NCBI GenBank assembly: GCA_002426575.1
Contig: DIRE01000043.1
Location: 14,537-66,306, forward strand
Direction of reading: 5' to 3'
From: Clostridiaceae bacterium UBA5444
GTDB taxonomy: Bacteria > Bacillota > Clostridia > Clostridiales > Oxobacteraceae
DNA: 51,770 bases
Shown: positions 35,978 through 44,757 of the stretch, piece by piece
How positions within the stretch are numbered: the first letter of the stretch is position 1
How the letters are laid out: every line of letters starts with the position of its first letter
Notes under the pieces: generated by a model
What the model saw: only the letters and a program-made list of their open reading frames with translations
What the model was told of the DNA's origin: nothing
The model's database searches: none
Program-made: the position numbers and the translations under genes

Positions 35978-38440
35978 TTACATTACACCCCTATAATAAT
36001 GACCTTTTGTATATCCTCTTTTTTTAATATATTCTATAGTATCTTTAGTCTCTTCAGATATAGCCTCTTGCCTTGACTTTTCTAATACTTCCTTAACTGC
36101 TTTTACAATTCTAAGGGCATCTTTCTCTTCCTCGTCTAATATATTTATCCTAAGTATGTTTATACCGCTTTTTATCATATCAGGTATATCCTCTATCATC
36201 GACAAAATCTGTGAGTTATATATGTGACTTCTACAGTATATGTCTGTTTTTATTGGAAATGTCATACCCATTCTATCTGTGATTGAGTATTCTTTATGTG
36301 CACATCCACCCTTGCAATCATTAACAATACTTCCAGGACAATGTTCACTTACCATCATTTCTATTCTACCATAACAGATTGCTTCAACATCTTCTATATA
36401 TTTAGCCATAGTTTTTATCTCTTTTATAGATAGTTCAGGAGATATGGATATAAAGTCGGCACCCATTTGGCTAAAAGCATTGCAGCTTATTATATTAAAT
36501 ATATTGAGAGAAAAGCCAGCAGAAAAAGGTATATTCTTATCCATACAATATTTTACCGTGCCTAAATTCTCCGCACATATTCCATCTCCCCCTAGATTCA
36601 TAAATTCATCTATTTCAGATTTTATATTTGGAAATTCATTTCTTATTATTCTTGGGCTTGCCATATATATCTTTTTACCTCTGCTTTTGCAAATATCTAT
36701 AGTATTTTTATAGTCCATATCATGCCTTAATAATTTATCTCCCCCAAAAATTATTATATCCGCTCCTCCATCTAATGAAGGGGCAACCAATTTTGAATCC
36801 TTAACATTTACGCTTATGCTTACTTTTTTATTATTATATAGTTTTTCTTTATTTAATACCTTTCGGGAATTTTGCTCAACTTCTGCCACAGATATACTAG
36901 GCACCTCAAATTTATCAATTCGTTTTGAAATAAGCTTATCCACTGCCTCTCTTCTCATTGAATTTATTACACTAATAGGCATGGATAACCCATCATCAAT
37001 CTCCATATCTATAGAGTTTAAATAAAAAGGTGTTCCTCCAAGTTTAGACAGATGTTCCTTTAATTTTGTTCCAGTAATAGAAACTTTAATTGCATCCTCT
37101 AGTACGGGTCCCTCTATAAAAACCTCATTTCCATCTCCATCTGAGGCTTTTAGGCTTGCATTTATTCCTCTTTTTAAGGCTATGCTAAAGTTTACTGCTA
37201 TGGTTTTTTTAGATTCTAAGGATTTGTACGTATTTTGAAGCCTTGTATTTAATTCTATATCAAAGTTTTTGTATACTTTGTCTTGAGCCTTACCATCTTT
37301 GTAATATATATCTACAATGTTTCCCTTATAGGCTTTATCCACTCTTTTGTTCTTAATATATATATCTTCTATAATATATCCTGTATTTTTATCTTTTCCC
37401 GTCCATACCTCTATTCCATCACCTATGGATAAGTCATCTTCTAATTTTATTTTAAGTCTTTTATTTTTAATATCTACGTTTTGTATTTTACCTAAATAGT
37501 ATCCAATATTCTTAGGACTATCTATAGATATCATTTCACTTCTGCCTTTTCCTAATAAATGTCCTGTAGTAAATCCTCCCCTATTAAATACCTTAGTTAA
37601 ATCCTTTTTATCATTTTCATGGAGCTTTACCTCTCCTGTTTCAATGAAGCTATCAATTGCTCTCCTATATACTGATACAACTTCCGCTACATACTCACTT
37701 TTTTTCATTCTTCCTTCAATCTTTAGTGACTTTACTCCAGAATTTAAAAGGTCTGGTATATTATCTAGAGTCCATAGATCCTTAGGGCTGAGGACAAACC
37801 CACTAACTAGTTTTTCATCTTCTGCATTTAAATTATATTTCATTCTGCAAGGCTGTGCGCATCTCCCTCTATTTCCGCTTCTTCCGCCTATAATGCTGCT
37901 CATAAGGCATTGCCCCGAATAACATATACATAATGCTCCATGGCAAAACACTTCTATCTCTGCTTTTGTATTATTACTAATCTCCTTTATTTCTCTTATG
38001 GACAACTCTCTTGAAAGTACCACTCTTTTAATCCCAAGTTCATACAATAGATTAACTGCTTCAGTATTGTGGGTCGTCATCTGGGTACTTCCATGTATCT
38101 CAAAGTTTGGTATTATACTTTTTACAAGCTTTACTACCCCCATATCCTGTACTATTAGCGCATCCACCCCTATATTATAAAGAAATGCCACAGTTTTGGG
38201 TATATTTATTATTTCTTCATCCTTTACCAATATATTTAATGTAACGTAAACCTTGACCCCTTTTAAATGACAATATCTAACCGCGTCTTTTAGCTCTTCA
38301 TCAGAAAAGTTTCCTGCATACTGTCTAGCACTAAAGTCCCTTCCCCCCAAATAAACTGCATCCGCCCCATTTTCAACCCCAGCCACCAAAGCTTCCATAC
38401 TCCCCGCCGGAGCCAACAATTCTATATCTTGTTTATTCAT
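35978..38440 (-). CDS. U32 family peptidase/RNA hydroxylation protein (RlhA/YhbU type)
   Basis: The 820-residue long-form U32 protein begins ELLAPAGSMEALVAGVENGADAVY in pieces, has the conserved region with ICYSGQCLM and GNRGRCAQPCR (Cys residues that in the family hold an iron-sulfur cluster) near residues 165-200, and a DUF3656-like middle domain. A second U32-like half follows with ISCNAFSQMGADFISISPE and the Cys-rich HCPGSIVNDCKGGC near 720. E. coli RlhA of this type hydroxylates C2501 of 23S rRNA, and relatives hydroxylate tRNA U34; peptidase action is doubtful. ATG 38440 has GGGTGA 9 nt upstream. Confidence 0.88.
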   Translation of the reverse strand: MNKQDIELLAPAGSMEALVAGVENGADAVYLGGRDFSARQYAGNFSDEELKDAVRYCHLKGVKVYVTLNILVKDEEIINIPKTVAFLYNIGVDALIVQDMGVVKLVKSIIPNFEIHGSTQMTTHNTEAVNLLYELGIKRVVLSRELSIREIKEISNNTKAEIEVFCHGALCICYSGQCLMSSIIGGRSGNRGRCAQPCRMKYNLNAEDEKLVSGFVLSPKDLWTLDNIPDLLNSGVKSLKIEGRMKKSEYVAEVVSVYRRAIDSFIETGEVKLHENDKKDLTKVFNRGGFTTGHLLGKGRSEMISIDSPKNIGYYLGKIQNVDIKNKRLKIKLEDDLSIGDGIEVWTGKDKNTGYIIEDIYIKNKRVDKAYKGNIVDIYYKDGKAQDKVYKNFDIELNTRLQNTYKSLESKKTIAVNFSIALKRGINASLKASDGDGNEVFIEGPVLEDAIKVSITGTKLKEHLSKLGGTPFYLNSIDMEIDDGLSMPISVINSMRREAVDKLISKRIDKFEVPSISVAEVEQNSRKVLNKEKLYNNKKVSISVNVKDSKLVAPSLDGGADIIIFGGDKLLRHDMDYKNTIDICKSRGKKIYMASPRIIRNEFPNIKSEIDEFMNLGGDGICAENLGTVKYCMDKNIPFSAGFSLNIFNIISCNAFSQMGADFISISPELSIKEIKTMAKYIEDVEAICYGRIEMMVSEHCPGSIVNDCKGGCAHKEYSITDRMGMTFPIKTDIYCRSHIYNSQILSMIEDIPDMIKSGINILRINILDEEEKDALRIVKAVKEVLEKSRQEAISEETKDTIEYIKKRGYTKGHYYRGVM

Positions 38441-38521
38441 AATAATCAATCACCCTTAACAATTTTAAAAAACATCAATTATAATATAACCTACTTTATA
38501 TTTGTTATTATTCTTTACTCA

Positions 38522-38652
38522 GACTATGTTTTAAGTAAAATGCTGGCTTTAATAAAATGCTAACGTCAGGATATGTTGATTGATTTACTGGAGCAGCGAA
38601 AGTCAATCAAATCAACATATCCGGTCTAAAAACGTACAGTTACTTAAAAAGT
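38522..38652 (+). repeat. Palindromic intergenic repeat, short form
   Basis: This 131-bp imperfect palindrome is of the same family as 5221-5391. Outer arms are ACTATGTTTTAAGTAA and TTACTTAAA. Inner arms are ATATGTTGATTGATTT (from 38571) and AAATCAACATAT (to 38620). There is a single GGAGCAGCG at 38590-38598 where the long form has two flanking an extra 54 bp. It fills the gap between the U32 and zapA genes and contains no ORF. Confidence 0.8.
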
Positions 38653-38680
38653 AAATAGGCTGTCGTAAGACCGCCTATTA
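38644..38680 (-). terminator. Probable terminator after zapA
   Basis: On the minus strand AATAGGC pairs with GCCTATT across a 12-nt partly paired loop, followed by TACTTTTTAAG. It overlaps the zapA stop codon and the edge of the repeat element. Confidence 0.6.
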
Positions 38681-39307
38681 TCTAGCTCCATTATCATAGC
38701 TTGATTTAAACTCATCAAACTCTTTTTTTACTTTTACTAAATCTATTTGATTCTGTAAAAGCTGATTTTGTAAATCTATTAGCTTATATTTAGATTCTGA
38801 AAGCTCTATTTTGACTTTTTCAAGTTCTTTTTGCTTGTTATCTTTCTCTCTTTTTAAAAGATCATATTCTCTGCGAAATTTTGCAAGCTCTTCGCTTTTT
38901 TTAATATAATCATTGTATAAATTCTCATATTGTTCTTTTATGCTTTTGATTTCTAGGGTAGTCTTTTTTGCATCGCCGAAGTTGGAGTTCATTTCCTCAT
39001 TTAGCTTTTTGTTTTCATACTCAATATCATTATATTTATCTGTTAATTCATTTAACTTATTAATATAATCCTGTTCCCTTGCCTCTATCTCTTTTAACTT
39101 ATCCTTCTCAATAAAAAGTTCATTGGTTATATTTAGTGCAGCTAAAACAGATGCAAATGTTTGGTTCAACTTATTATTTTTAGCAGTAATATCCTTAATC
39201 CTATCATCAACATAAGAGGCAATTTCAAGCATTTTCTCTTGGCTTTCCTCTCCCGCTATTATATAATCTGCTCCATTTATTTTTACAGTAATCTTTTTTC
39301 TATCCAT
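38678..39307 (-). CDS. zapA: Cell division protein ZapA, long coiled-coil form
   Basis: The N-terminal 95 residues match ZapA (KKITVKINGADYIIAGEES, MLEIASYVDDRIKDI, ASVLAALNITNELF), which binds FtsZ and bundles filaments at the septum. From about residue 75 to 205 follows a continuous charged coiled coil, making 209 residues in total where ordinary ZapA has about 85-110. ATG 39307 follows AGGGTG at 6 nt. The gene lies between pheT and the U32 gene, the usual clostridial order. The tail could lengthen the dimer or recruit other division proteins; that is inference. Confidence 0.88.
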   Translation of the reverse strand: MDRKKITVKINGADYIIAGEESQEKMLEIASYVDDRIKDITAKNNKLNQTFASVLAALNITNELFIEKDKLKEIEAREQDYINKLNELTDKYNDIEYENKKLNEEMNSNFGDAKKTTLEIKSIKEQYENLYNDYIKKSEELAKFRREYDLLKREKDNKQKELEKVKIELSESKYKLIDLQNQLLQNQIDLVKVKKEFDEFKSSYDNGAR

Positions 39308-39410
39308 AGTTTGCACCCTCTCATGTTTCTCTCATTATTAGTATTCTTTACAAAAAGGCTTTTTCCTCCTAAGTTCAACTAAATTTACTAATCTATATTT
39401 ATATTATACA

Positions 39411-39461
39411 AAAAAAAACTGCATAATGCTTGTATTTAATAAATACAAAGCATTATGCAGT
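39411..39461 (-). terminator. Strong terminator after pheST
   Basis: A stem of about 19 bp (ACTGCATAATGCTT..GTATTT) with a small AT loop ends in nine U residues on the minus strand. It lies 11 nt past the pheT stop. TATAAT directly beyond it may start zapA transcription. Confidence 0.93.
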
Positions 39462-39471
39462 CAAATAAAAT

Positions 39472-41850
39472 CTAAAGCCTTAACTTTCCTCCAAGTTTTG
39501 TTTCTATCTCTTTTACTATTGATTCATGAACACGGCTTACTTCTTCATCTTTTAGAGTTCTATCTTTTGATCTATAAACCAATGAGTAGGCAACGCTTTT
39601 TTGTCCCTCTGGTACTTGTTCCCCTGTATACACATCAAATAACTTAACCTTTTCTATTAAATTCCCGCCTAGTTTTCTTATAATGCCCTCAATCTCTGAT
39701 ACCATGGTATCCTTTGATACAAAGAGTGCCATATCCCTTTCAATGGCTGGATATTTAGGAAGCTGCTTAAATTCTTTATTAAGATCAGAATTAGATACTA
39801 CATCATCAAAGTCTACTTCACATAAAATTACTTTAGATGGTAAATCGTATTTTTCGATTACAGTAGGATGCACCTGACCAATAACTCCTACTTCCTTATT
39901 CTTTATTAAAATCTTTGCTGCAATTCCAGGGTGAAATGTTTTATTATCTTTTTCTCTTTCAAATACATATTTTCTAATTCCTAAATTATTAAATAAAAGC
40001 TCTATAACTCCTTTAACATCAAAGAAGTCTAAATCCCCATACATTCCAATTGAAAGCATATTTTTTTCTATTGGCTGCTTATCTTTATCGCCTTGTGGTA
40101 AATATACCTTACCAATTTCAAATATTTTTGCTTCCTCAACCTTTCTACTATAATTAGTAGCTAGAACATTTAATGTACTAGAAATCATGGTAGTCCTCAT
40201 TATGCTCATATCCTCACCAAGAGGATTTAGTATGGTAACTGCATTTCTAATGCTGCTGCCAATCGGTACACCAATTAAGTCGAAATCTTTTTTACCCATA
40301 AATGAATAGGTTATGGCTTCACAAAGACCTGCTCCTACAAGTATGTCTTTAGTCCTATCTTCTATTACCTGATTTATATTTTTTCCACCTTGAGTTGTCT
40401 CGCCATAAATCATTGTTGATTTAATATTGCTATACCCATATATTCTTGCTATCTCTTCTGCAATATCAACCTCTAGTTCCAAATCTCCCCTAAATGTTGG
40501 AATTAGCGCCTTTAGGCCATTGTCATCATAAACGTCTACATAAAGTCTTTTGAGTATATCTACCATGGTAGAATAATCAATGTCTGTGCCTAAAAACTTA
40601 TTTATATGCTCCACGTCTATATCTATTGTCCAGGGCTTAAGTTCCTTAACATATCTATCTAAAGTCCCTTTAACAACCTCACCATCACATAATTCTGCCA
40701 TAAGGCATGCTGCCCTATCTAGTGCATCTATTACACTATTAGGGTCAAGTCCCTTTTCAAACCTTGAAGATGCTTCAGTCCTTAATCCTATCTTTTTGGA
40801 AGCAATCCTAACTGCGGTTCCATTAAAGTTAGCTGATTCTAATAATACTGTATTAGTATCATCGCTAACCTCAGAATCTTCTCCCCCCATAACACCTGCA
40901 ACCACTAATGCCTTTTTACTATCTGCAATTACAAGTGTGGAGGTGTCTAATACTCTTTCCTTATCATCAAGAGTTGTAAGTTTTTCTCCTTCTTTTGCTC
41001 TTCTTACTATTATCTTATTTCCTTCTATCTTTTTATAATCAAATGCATGAAGAGGCTGGCCATATTCGAGCATAACATAATTTGTTATATCAACCACGTT
41101 ATTTATAGGCCTAACACCTGCCTCTAGCAGCCTATCTTTCATCCATTCAGGTGAGTCTTTAATCTTTATATTCTTAACAACTCTTGCTGCATATCTGCTG
41201 CAAAGGTCCTCATCCTCTATTGATACATCGATATAATCTTTTATATCTTCATTATTTTCCTTAACAATTGGTTTTTCTACATTAAGCTTTCTATTAAATG
41301 TTGCAGCAGCCTCTCTTGCCATTCCAATCATGCTTAAGCAATCAGGCCTATTAGATGTAATCTCAAAGTCTACTACAGCACTTTCTATTCCTAATACCTT
41401 TTTTATATCTTCTCCAATTGGAGTATCCTGTGGAAGTATTAATATACCGTGAACATCGTCTTTTGAGCTTATGCCAAGTTCAAGGGATGAGCACATCATA
41501 CCATTTGATGCCACACCCCTTAGTTTTCCCCTTCTTATTTTAACTCCTCCAGGAAGGGTTGAACCATGAAGAGCTACAGGGACAGTATCCCCTTCTTTCA
41601 TATTATCTGCTCCAGTTACTATTTGTATTGTTTCATTCCCAACATCCACTTGACATATAACTAATTTTTCAGCATCAGGGTGTTTTTCTATGCTAATTAC
41701 TCTGCCTGCTACTACATTTTTTATCTCTTTTCCAGCCTCTATTACTTCTTCAACATTAGAACCTGACATTGTCAGTTTATCAGCAAAAACATTTGGGTCT
41801 ATATCATCTACTTTTACATAATCATTTATCCATTTCAGTGGTACAAGCAT
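39472..41850 (-). CDS. pheT: Phenylalanine-tRNA ligase beta subunit
   Basis: This is the full-length 792-residue beta subunit. An EMAP/tRNA-binding domain (about 40-150, with HPDAEKLVICQVDVG) is followed by the B3/4 editing region with NNVVDITNYVMLEYGQPLHAFD, the B5 domain, the catalytic-like core, and a C-terminal FDX-ACB domain ending YRSKDRTLKDEEV. It pairs with PheS as an alpha2-beta2 enzyme that charges tRNA-Phe and removes Tyr-tRNA-Phe. GGAGG lies 8 nt before the ATG. It is 21 nt downstream of pheS and under the same T-box. Confidence 0.97.
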   Translation of the reverse strand: MLVPLKWINDYVKVDDIDPNVFADKLTMSGSNVEEVIEAGKEIKNVVAGRVISIEKHPDAEKLVICQVDVGNETIQIVTGADNMKEGDTVPVALHGSTLPGGVKIRRGKLRGVASNGMMCSSLELGISSKDDVHGILILPQDTPIGEDIKKVLGIESAVVDFEITSNRPDCLSMIGMAREAAATFNRKLNVEKPIVKENNEDIKDYIDVSIEDEDLCSRYAARVVKNIKIKDSPEWMKDRLLEAGVRPINNVVDITNYVMLEYGQPLHAFDYKKIEGNKIIVRRAKEGEKLTTLDDKERVLDTSTLVIADSKKALVVAGVMGGEDSEVSDDTNTVLLESANFNGTAVRIASKKIGLRTEASSRFEKGLDPNSVIDALDRAACLMAELCDGEVVKGTLDRYVKELKPWTIDIDVEHINKFLGTDIDYSTMVDILKRLYVDVYDDNGLKALIPTFRGDLELEVDIAEEIARIYGYSNIKSTMIYGETTQGGKNINQVIEDRTKDILVGAGLCEAITYSFMGKKDFDLIGVPIGSSIRNAVTILNPLGEDMSIMRTTMISSTLNVLATNYSRKVEEAKIFEIGKVYLPQGDKDKQPIEKNMLSIGMYGDLDFFDVKGVIELLFNNLGIRKYVFEREKDNKTFHPGIAAKILIKNKEVGVIGQVHPTVIEKYDLPSKVILCEVDFDDVVSNSDLNKEFKQLPKYPAIERDMALFVSKDTMVSEIEGIIRKLGGNLIEKVKLFDVYTGEQVPEGQKSVAYSLVYRSKDRTLKDEEVSRVHESIVKEIETKLGGKLRL

Positions 41851-41871
41851 TTGTTTCCCTCCTTTATAAAG

Positions 41872-42891
41872 TTAAAATTGTTTCAAAAATCTAACGTCAT
41901 TTTCATAAAACAATCTTATATCATTAATTCCGTATTTTATAAGGGCAATCCTATCAAGGCCTACCCCAAAAGCAAATCCGCTATATTCCTTCGGGTCTAT
42001 CCCGCAGTTTTCCAGCACCTTTACATGAACCATACCACATCCTAATATTTCTATCCATCCAGTACCTTTACATACGGGGCATCCCTTTCCCTTACATATA
42101 GAACAGCTCACATCAACCTCTGCACTTGGTTCCGTAAAATTAAAATGATGTGGTCTAAACTTTGTATTTGTATCTTCTCCAAAAAGTCTTTTAGCAAATA
42201 TATCAAGAGTTCCCTTTAAATCTCCCATTGTTATTCCTTTATCCACAACAAGGCCCTCTATTTGATTAAATACAGGTGAGTGGGATGCATCAGGTGTATC
42301 TGATCTGTATACTCTTCCTGGTACAAGTATCCTAATAGGAGGTTTATTCTTCTCCATATACCTAGCCTGCATTGGGGATGTGTGCGTCCTAAGTACAACT
42401 TCATCATTTATATAAAAAGTATCTTGAACATCTCTTGCAGGATGGTTTTTAGGTATATTCATCATTTCAAAGTTGTAATGATCTAATTCCACCTCTGGTC
42501 CTTCAACTATCTTAAACCCAAGCCCAGTGAATATATCCTTAACCTCATCTAATACAGATGTTAAAGGATGTTTACTTCCTCTTTCCACTGCCCTGCCAGG
42601 CATTGATATATCAACCGTCTCGCTTTTTATCTTAAGTTCCTTTTCCTTCTCTTTTAAACTTTCTAAAGCACTTGAAAGATTATCTTCAATACTTGCCCTT
42701 ATTTCATTTCCAAGCTTTCCTACAATAGGCCTCTCCACGCTTGATAGCTTTCCCATTCCTCTAAGTACTGAGGTAAGACTCCCCTTTTTGCCAAGATATT
42801 TTACTCTTACATCATCAAGTTCTGAAGTACTTTTTGCATTTTTAATATCTTTTATGGCTTCTTCTTTAATTTTTTGTAATGTAGCCTTCAT
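41872..42891 (-). CDS. pheS: Phenylalanine-tRNA ligase alpha subunit
   Basis: The 339-residue catalytic subunit has an N-terminal coiled coil (1-90) and the class II core with HPLTSVLDEVKDIFTGLGF, HPARDVQDTFY, RTHTSPMQARYM, GRVYRSDTPDASHSP, FNQIEG, and motif 3 FAFGVGLDRIALIKYGI. A Cys-rich stretch, CSICKGKGCPVCKGTGW, near residue 270 is a zinc-knuckle-like insert also seen in other clostridial PheS. GGAG lies 8 nt before the ATG. It is the first gene after the Phe T-box leader. Confidence 0.97.
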   Translation of the reverse strand: MKATLQKIKEEAIKDIKNAKSTSELDDVRVKYLGKKGSLTSVLRGMGKLSSVERPIVGKLGNEIRASIEDNLSSALESLKEKEKELKIKSETVDISMPGRAVERGSKHPLTSVLDEVKDIFTGLGFKIVEGPEVELDHYNFEMMNIPKNHPARDVQDTFYINDEVVLRTHTSPMQARYMEKNKPPIRILVPGRVYRSDTPDASHSPVFNQIEGLVVDKGITMGDLKGTLDIFAKRLFGEDTNTKFRPHHFNFTEPSAEVDVSCSICKGKGCPVCKGTGWIEILGCGMVHVKVLENCGIDPKEYSGFAFGVGLDRIALIKYGINDIRLFYENDVRFLKQF

Positions 42892-42942
42892 ACCTAGTCT
42901 CCTTTCATATGGTTTAAAATATATATTAATTTATCAAAAAAT

Positions 42943-43199
42943 AAAAAAACCCTGCCCCATGTAAGGGACGGAGTTTAATCCGCGGTACCACCCAAATTGG
43001 TAAAACCCACCTTCATATCATAACGGAATACCCGCTAAAGCTTACTCTTTTCAGCCTTAGAGTTCAGGAGCGAACTTTCGTATTCCTTTACTAAGGCTAT
43101 TTTCAGTCTAAGATAGCCTCTCCCTTAAGCAAATAAAATACTACTCTTCTCCATCATAACCTAATATTAATAAATTAATATTAATTTACACTAAAATTT
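42943..43199 (-). promoter_or_regulatory. T-box leader, predicted tRNA-Phe responsive
   Basis: The T-box core, minus-strand TGGGTGGTACCGCGG, lies at 42980-42994. It is followed by the terminator stem ACTCCGTCCC/GGGGCAGGGT and seven U at 42943-42949. Stem I has AGAGGCTATC..GACTGAAAATAGCC. By comparison with the thrS leader the specifier is UUC at 43072-43074, followed by G, as expected for Phe. Uncharged tRNA-Phe would prevent termination and raise pheST expression. Confidence 0.93.
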
Positions 43200-43205
43200 A
43201 TTGAA

Positions 43206-43233
43206 ATTATAACATACTGACTGCTTTTGTCAA
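43206..43233 (-). promoter_or_regulatory. Sigma-A promoter of pheST
   Basis: Consensus TTGACA (43228-43233) and TATAAT (43206-43211) on the minus strand are separated by 16 nt, just upstream of the T-box leader. Confidence 0.88.
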
Positions 43234-43252
43234 TAATTATTTTCTTTCTGCC

Positions 43253-44053
43253 TTAGTATTCGCCTTTCTGCCTTAATATTTCAAATATCATTATACCACA
43301 TGCAACTGCTGCATTTAAAGATTCAGCATTACCAGGCATAGGTATCTTTATAAGCCTATCAGATTCTAAAATAATACTTTCATCTACTCCATTTGCCTCG
43401 TTTCCAATAACTAGTACCATTTTTTCATTCTTGCCATATACCTCATCATAATAAGGATGGCCTCCTTCAAGTCTTGAAGTATATATTTTAAAATTCTTAC
43501 GTCTTAATAATGGCAGCAGCTTAGAAAAGTTAACGCCCCATGCAATAGGTACCCTAAATATAGATCCCATTGTGGAACGCAGCACCTTAGGGCTTAATGG
43601 ATCTGTAGTACCTTCTAATAATATTAACCCATCTATATTTGCAGCATGGGCTGTTCTTATTATAGTTCCTAAGTTTCCCGGGTCTTGTATTCTATCTATT
43701 ACAAGCAGAGTTTTTGCATTTTCTAGTATATAATCTAAACTGCTTTGCTTAAGACCCACTATTGCTGCAATTCCCTGAGGAGACTTTGTATCGGTTACGC
43801 CTTTAAATAAATCATCGCTTATAATGCACATATTGTAATTATCAAAGGCCTTTTTTATACTAGCTTCTATATTCTCTTTGTAGAATGTTTCTGCGGCCAT
43901 AATACACTTAATATTTGCACCAGCTAAAATAGCTTCATCCACAAAGCGAAGCCCTTCGATTACAAATTCTCCACTTTCCTGCCTATATTTTTTTATTTTT
44001 AGCTTTCTTACATGTTTTAGAAGTGAGTTATCCCTGCTCTCTATTACTTCCAA
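43253..44053 (-). CDS. TrmH/SpoU family RNA 2'-O-methyltransferase (YsgA-like)
   Basis: The 266-residue protein has an N-terminal SpoU substrate-binding domain (1-100, QESGEFVIEGLRFVDEAI) and a C-terminal SPOUT knot with DRIQDPGNLGTIIRTAHA near residue 118, VLVIGNEANGVDE near 210 and IPMPGNAESLNAAVACGIMIFEI split over 230-255. It methylates a ribose 2'-OH in rRNA or tRNA using SAM. A similar gene lies next to pheS in B. subtilis (ysgA). It follows ktrA by 23 nt, so it is likely co-transcribed with the potassium genes. The exact nucleotide target is unknown. Confidence 0.92.
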   Translation of the reverse strand: MEVIESRDNSLLKHVRKLKIKKYRQESGEFVIEGLRFVDEAILAGANIKCIMAAETFYKENIEASIKKAFDNYNMCIISDDLFKGVTDTKSPQGIAAIVGLKQSSLDYILENAKTLLVIDRIQDPGNLGTIIRTAHAANIDGLILLEGTTDPLSPKVLRSTMGSIFRVPIAWGVNFSKLLPLLRRKNFKIYTSRLEGGHPYYDEVYGKNEKMVLVIGNEANGVDESIILESDRLIKIPMPGNAESLNAAVACGIMIFEILRQKGEY

Positions 44054-44076
44054 TGATATTCTCCTTTAATAGACAT

Positions 44077-44745
44077 CTATTCTTCTTCTATTCTTAACTT
44101 TTCTATTTTATTTATGGCTTCTGTTTCTCCTATAACCACAAGTACATCTGATTGTTCAACTATATCATCTGCTACAGGTGATATATTTATATCTTCCCCT
44201 TTTTTTATAGCCATAACATTCAATCCAAATTTAGATCTTATATTAAGATCACTAAGAGTCTTCCCTTCCCACTGTGGAAGAGCTGTTATCTCTATTATAC
44301 TATAATTTGGTGAAAGCTCTATATAATCAAGTATATTAGATGAGGCTAAATTGTGTGCGACCCTAACCCCCATATCCCTCTCTGGGAACACAACCCTATC
44401 AGCTCCAATTTTGTACAAAACCTTAGCATGAAGCTCATTCATTGCCTTAGCAATAATATATTTAACTCCCATTTCTTTTACTAAAAGAGTTATCATAATA
44501 CTTGACTGCAAATCAGTTCCTGTTCCTATAACTGCTACATCAAAATTTCTAATACCTAATTGCTTTAATGAATTCTCATCTGTTGCATTTAACTGCACGG
44601 CATGAGTTACATCATCTGATATCTGCTGTACTAGCTCCTCAGAGCAATCTATTGCAAGTACGTCATTTCCCATTGAATATAGTGTCCTTGCAACACTTGA
44701 ACCAAAATGTCCTAACCCTATTACTACAAACTGCTTTGAACTCAT
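44077..44745 (-). CDS. ktrA: Potassium uptake regulatory subunit KtrA/TrkA
   Basis: The 222-residue protein has an RCK_N Rossmann domain with GLGHFGSSVA (11-20), the nucleotide-binding acid in LAIDCSEE, and GADRVVFPERDMG near 113. An RCK_C domain follows from about residue 135. KtrA forms a ring that opens the KtrB channel subunit with ATP; RCK_C domains in Firmicutes often bind cyclic di-AMP. It starts 12 nt after the ktrB stop and is clearly co-transcribed. Confidence 0.93.
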   Translation of the reverse strand: MSSKQFVVIGLGHFGSSVARTLYSMGNDVLAIDCSEELVQQISDDVTHAVQLNATDENSLKQLGIRNFDVAVIGTGTDLQSSIMITLLVKEMGVKYIIAKAMNELHAKVLYKIGADRVVFPERDMGVRVAHNLASSNILDYIELSPNYSIIEITALPQWEGKTLSDLNIRSKFGLNVMAIKKGEDINISPVADDIVEQSDVLVVIGETEAINKIEKLRIEEE

Positions 44746-44757
44746 AATTTATTCCTC

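Noticed and set aside
39340..39375. Short ORF after the AGGAGG between zapA and pheT
   Set aside because: The AGGAGG on the minus strand is followed only by TTG-TAA; no usable reading frame starts there.
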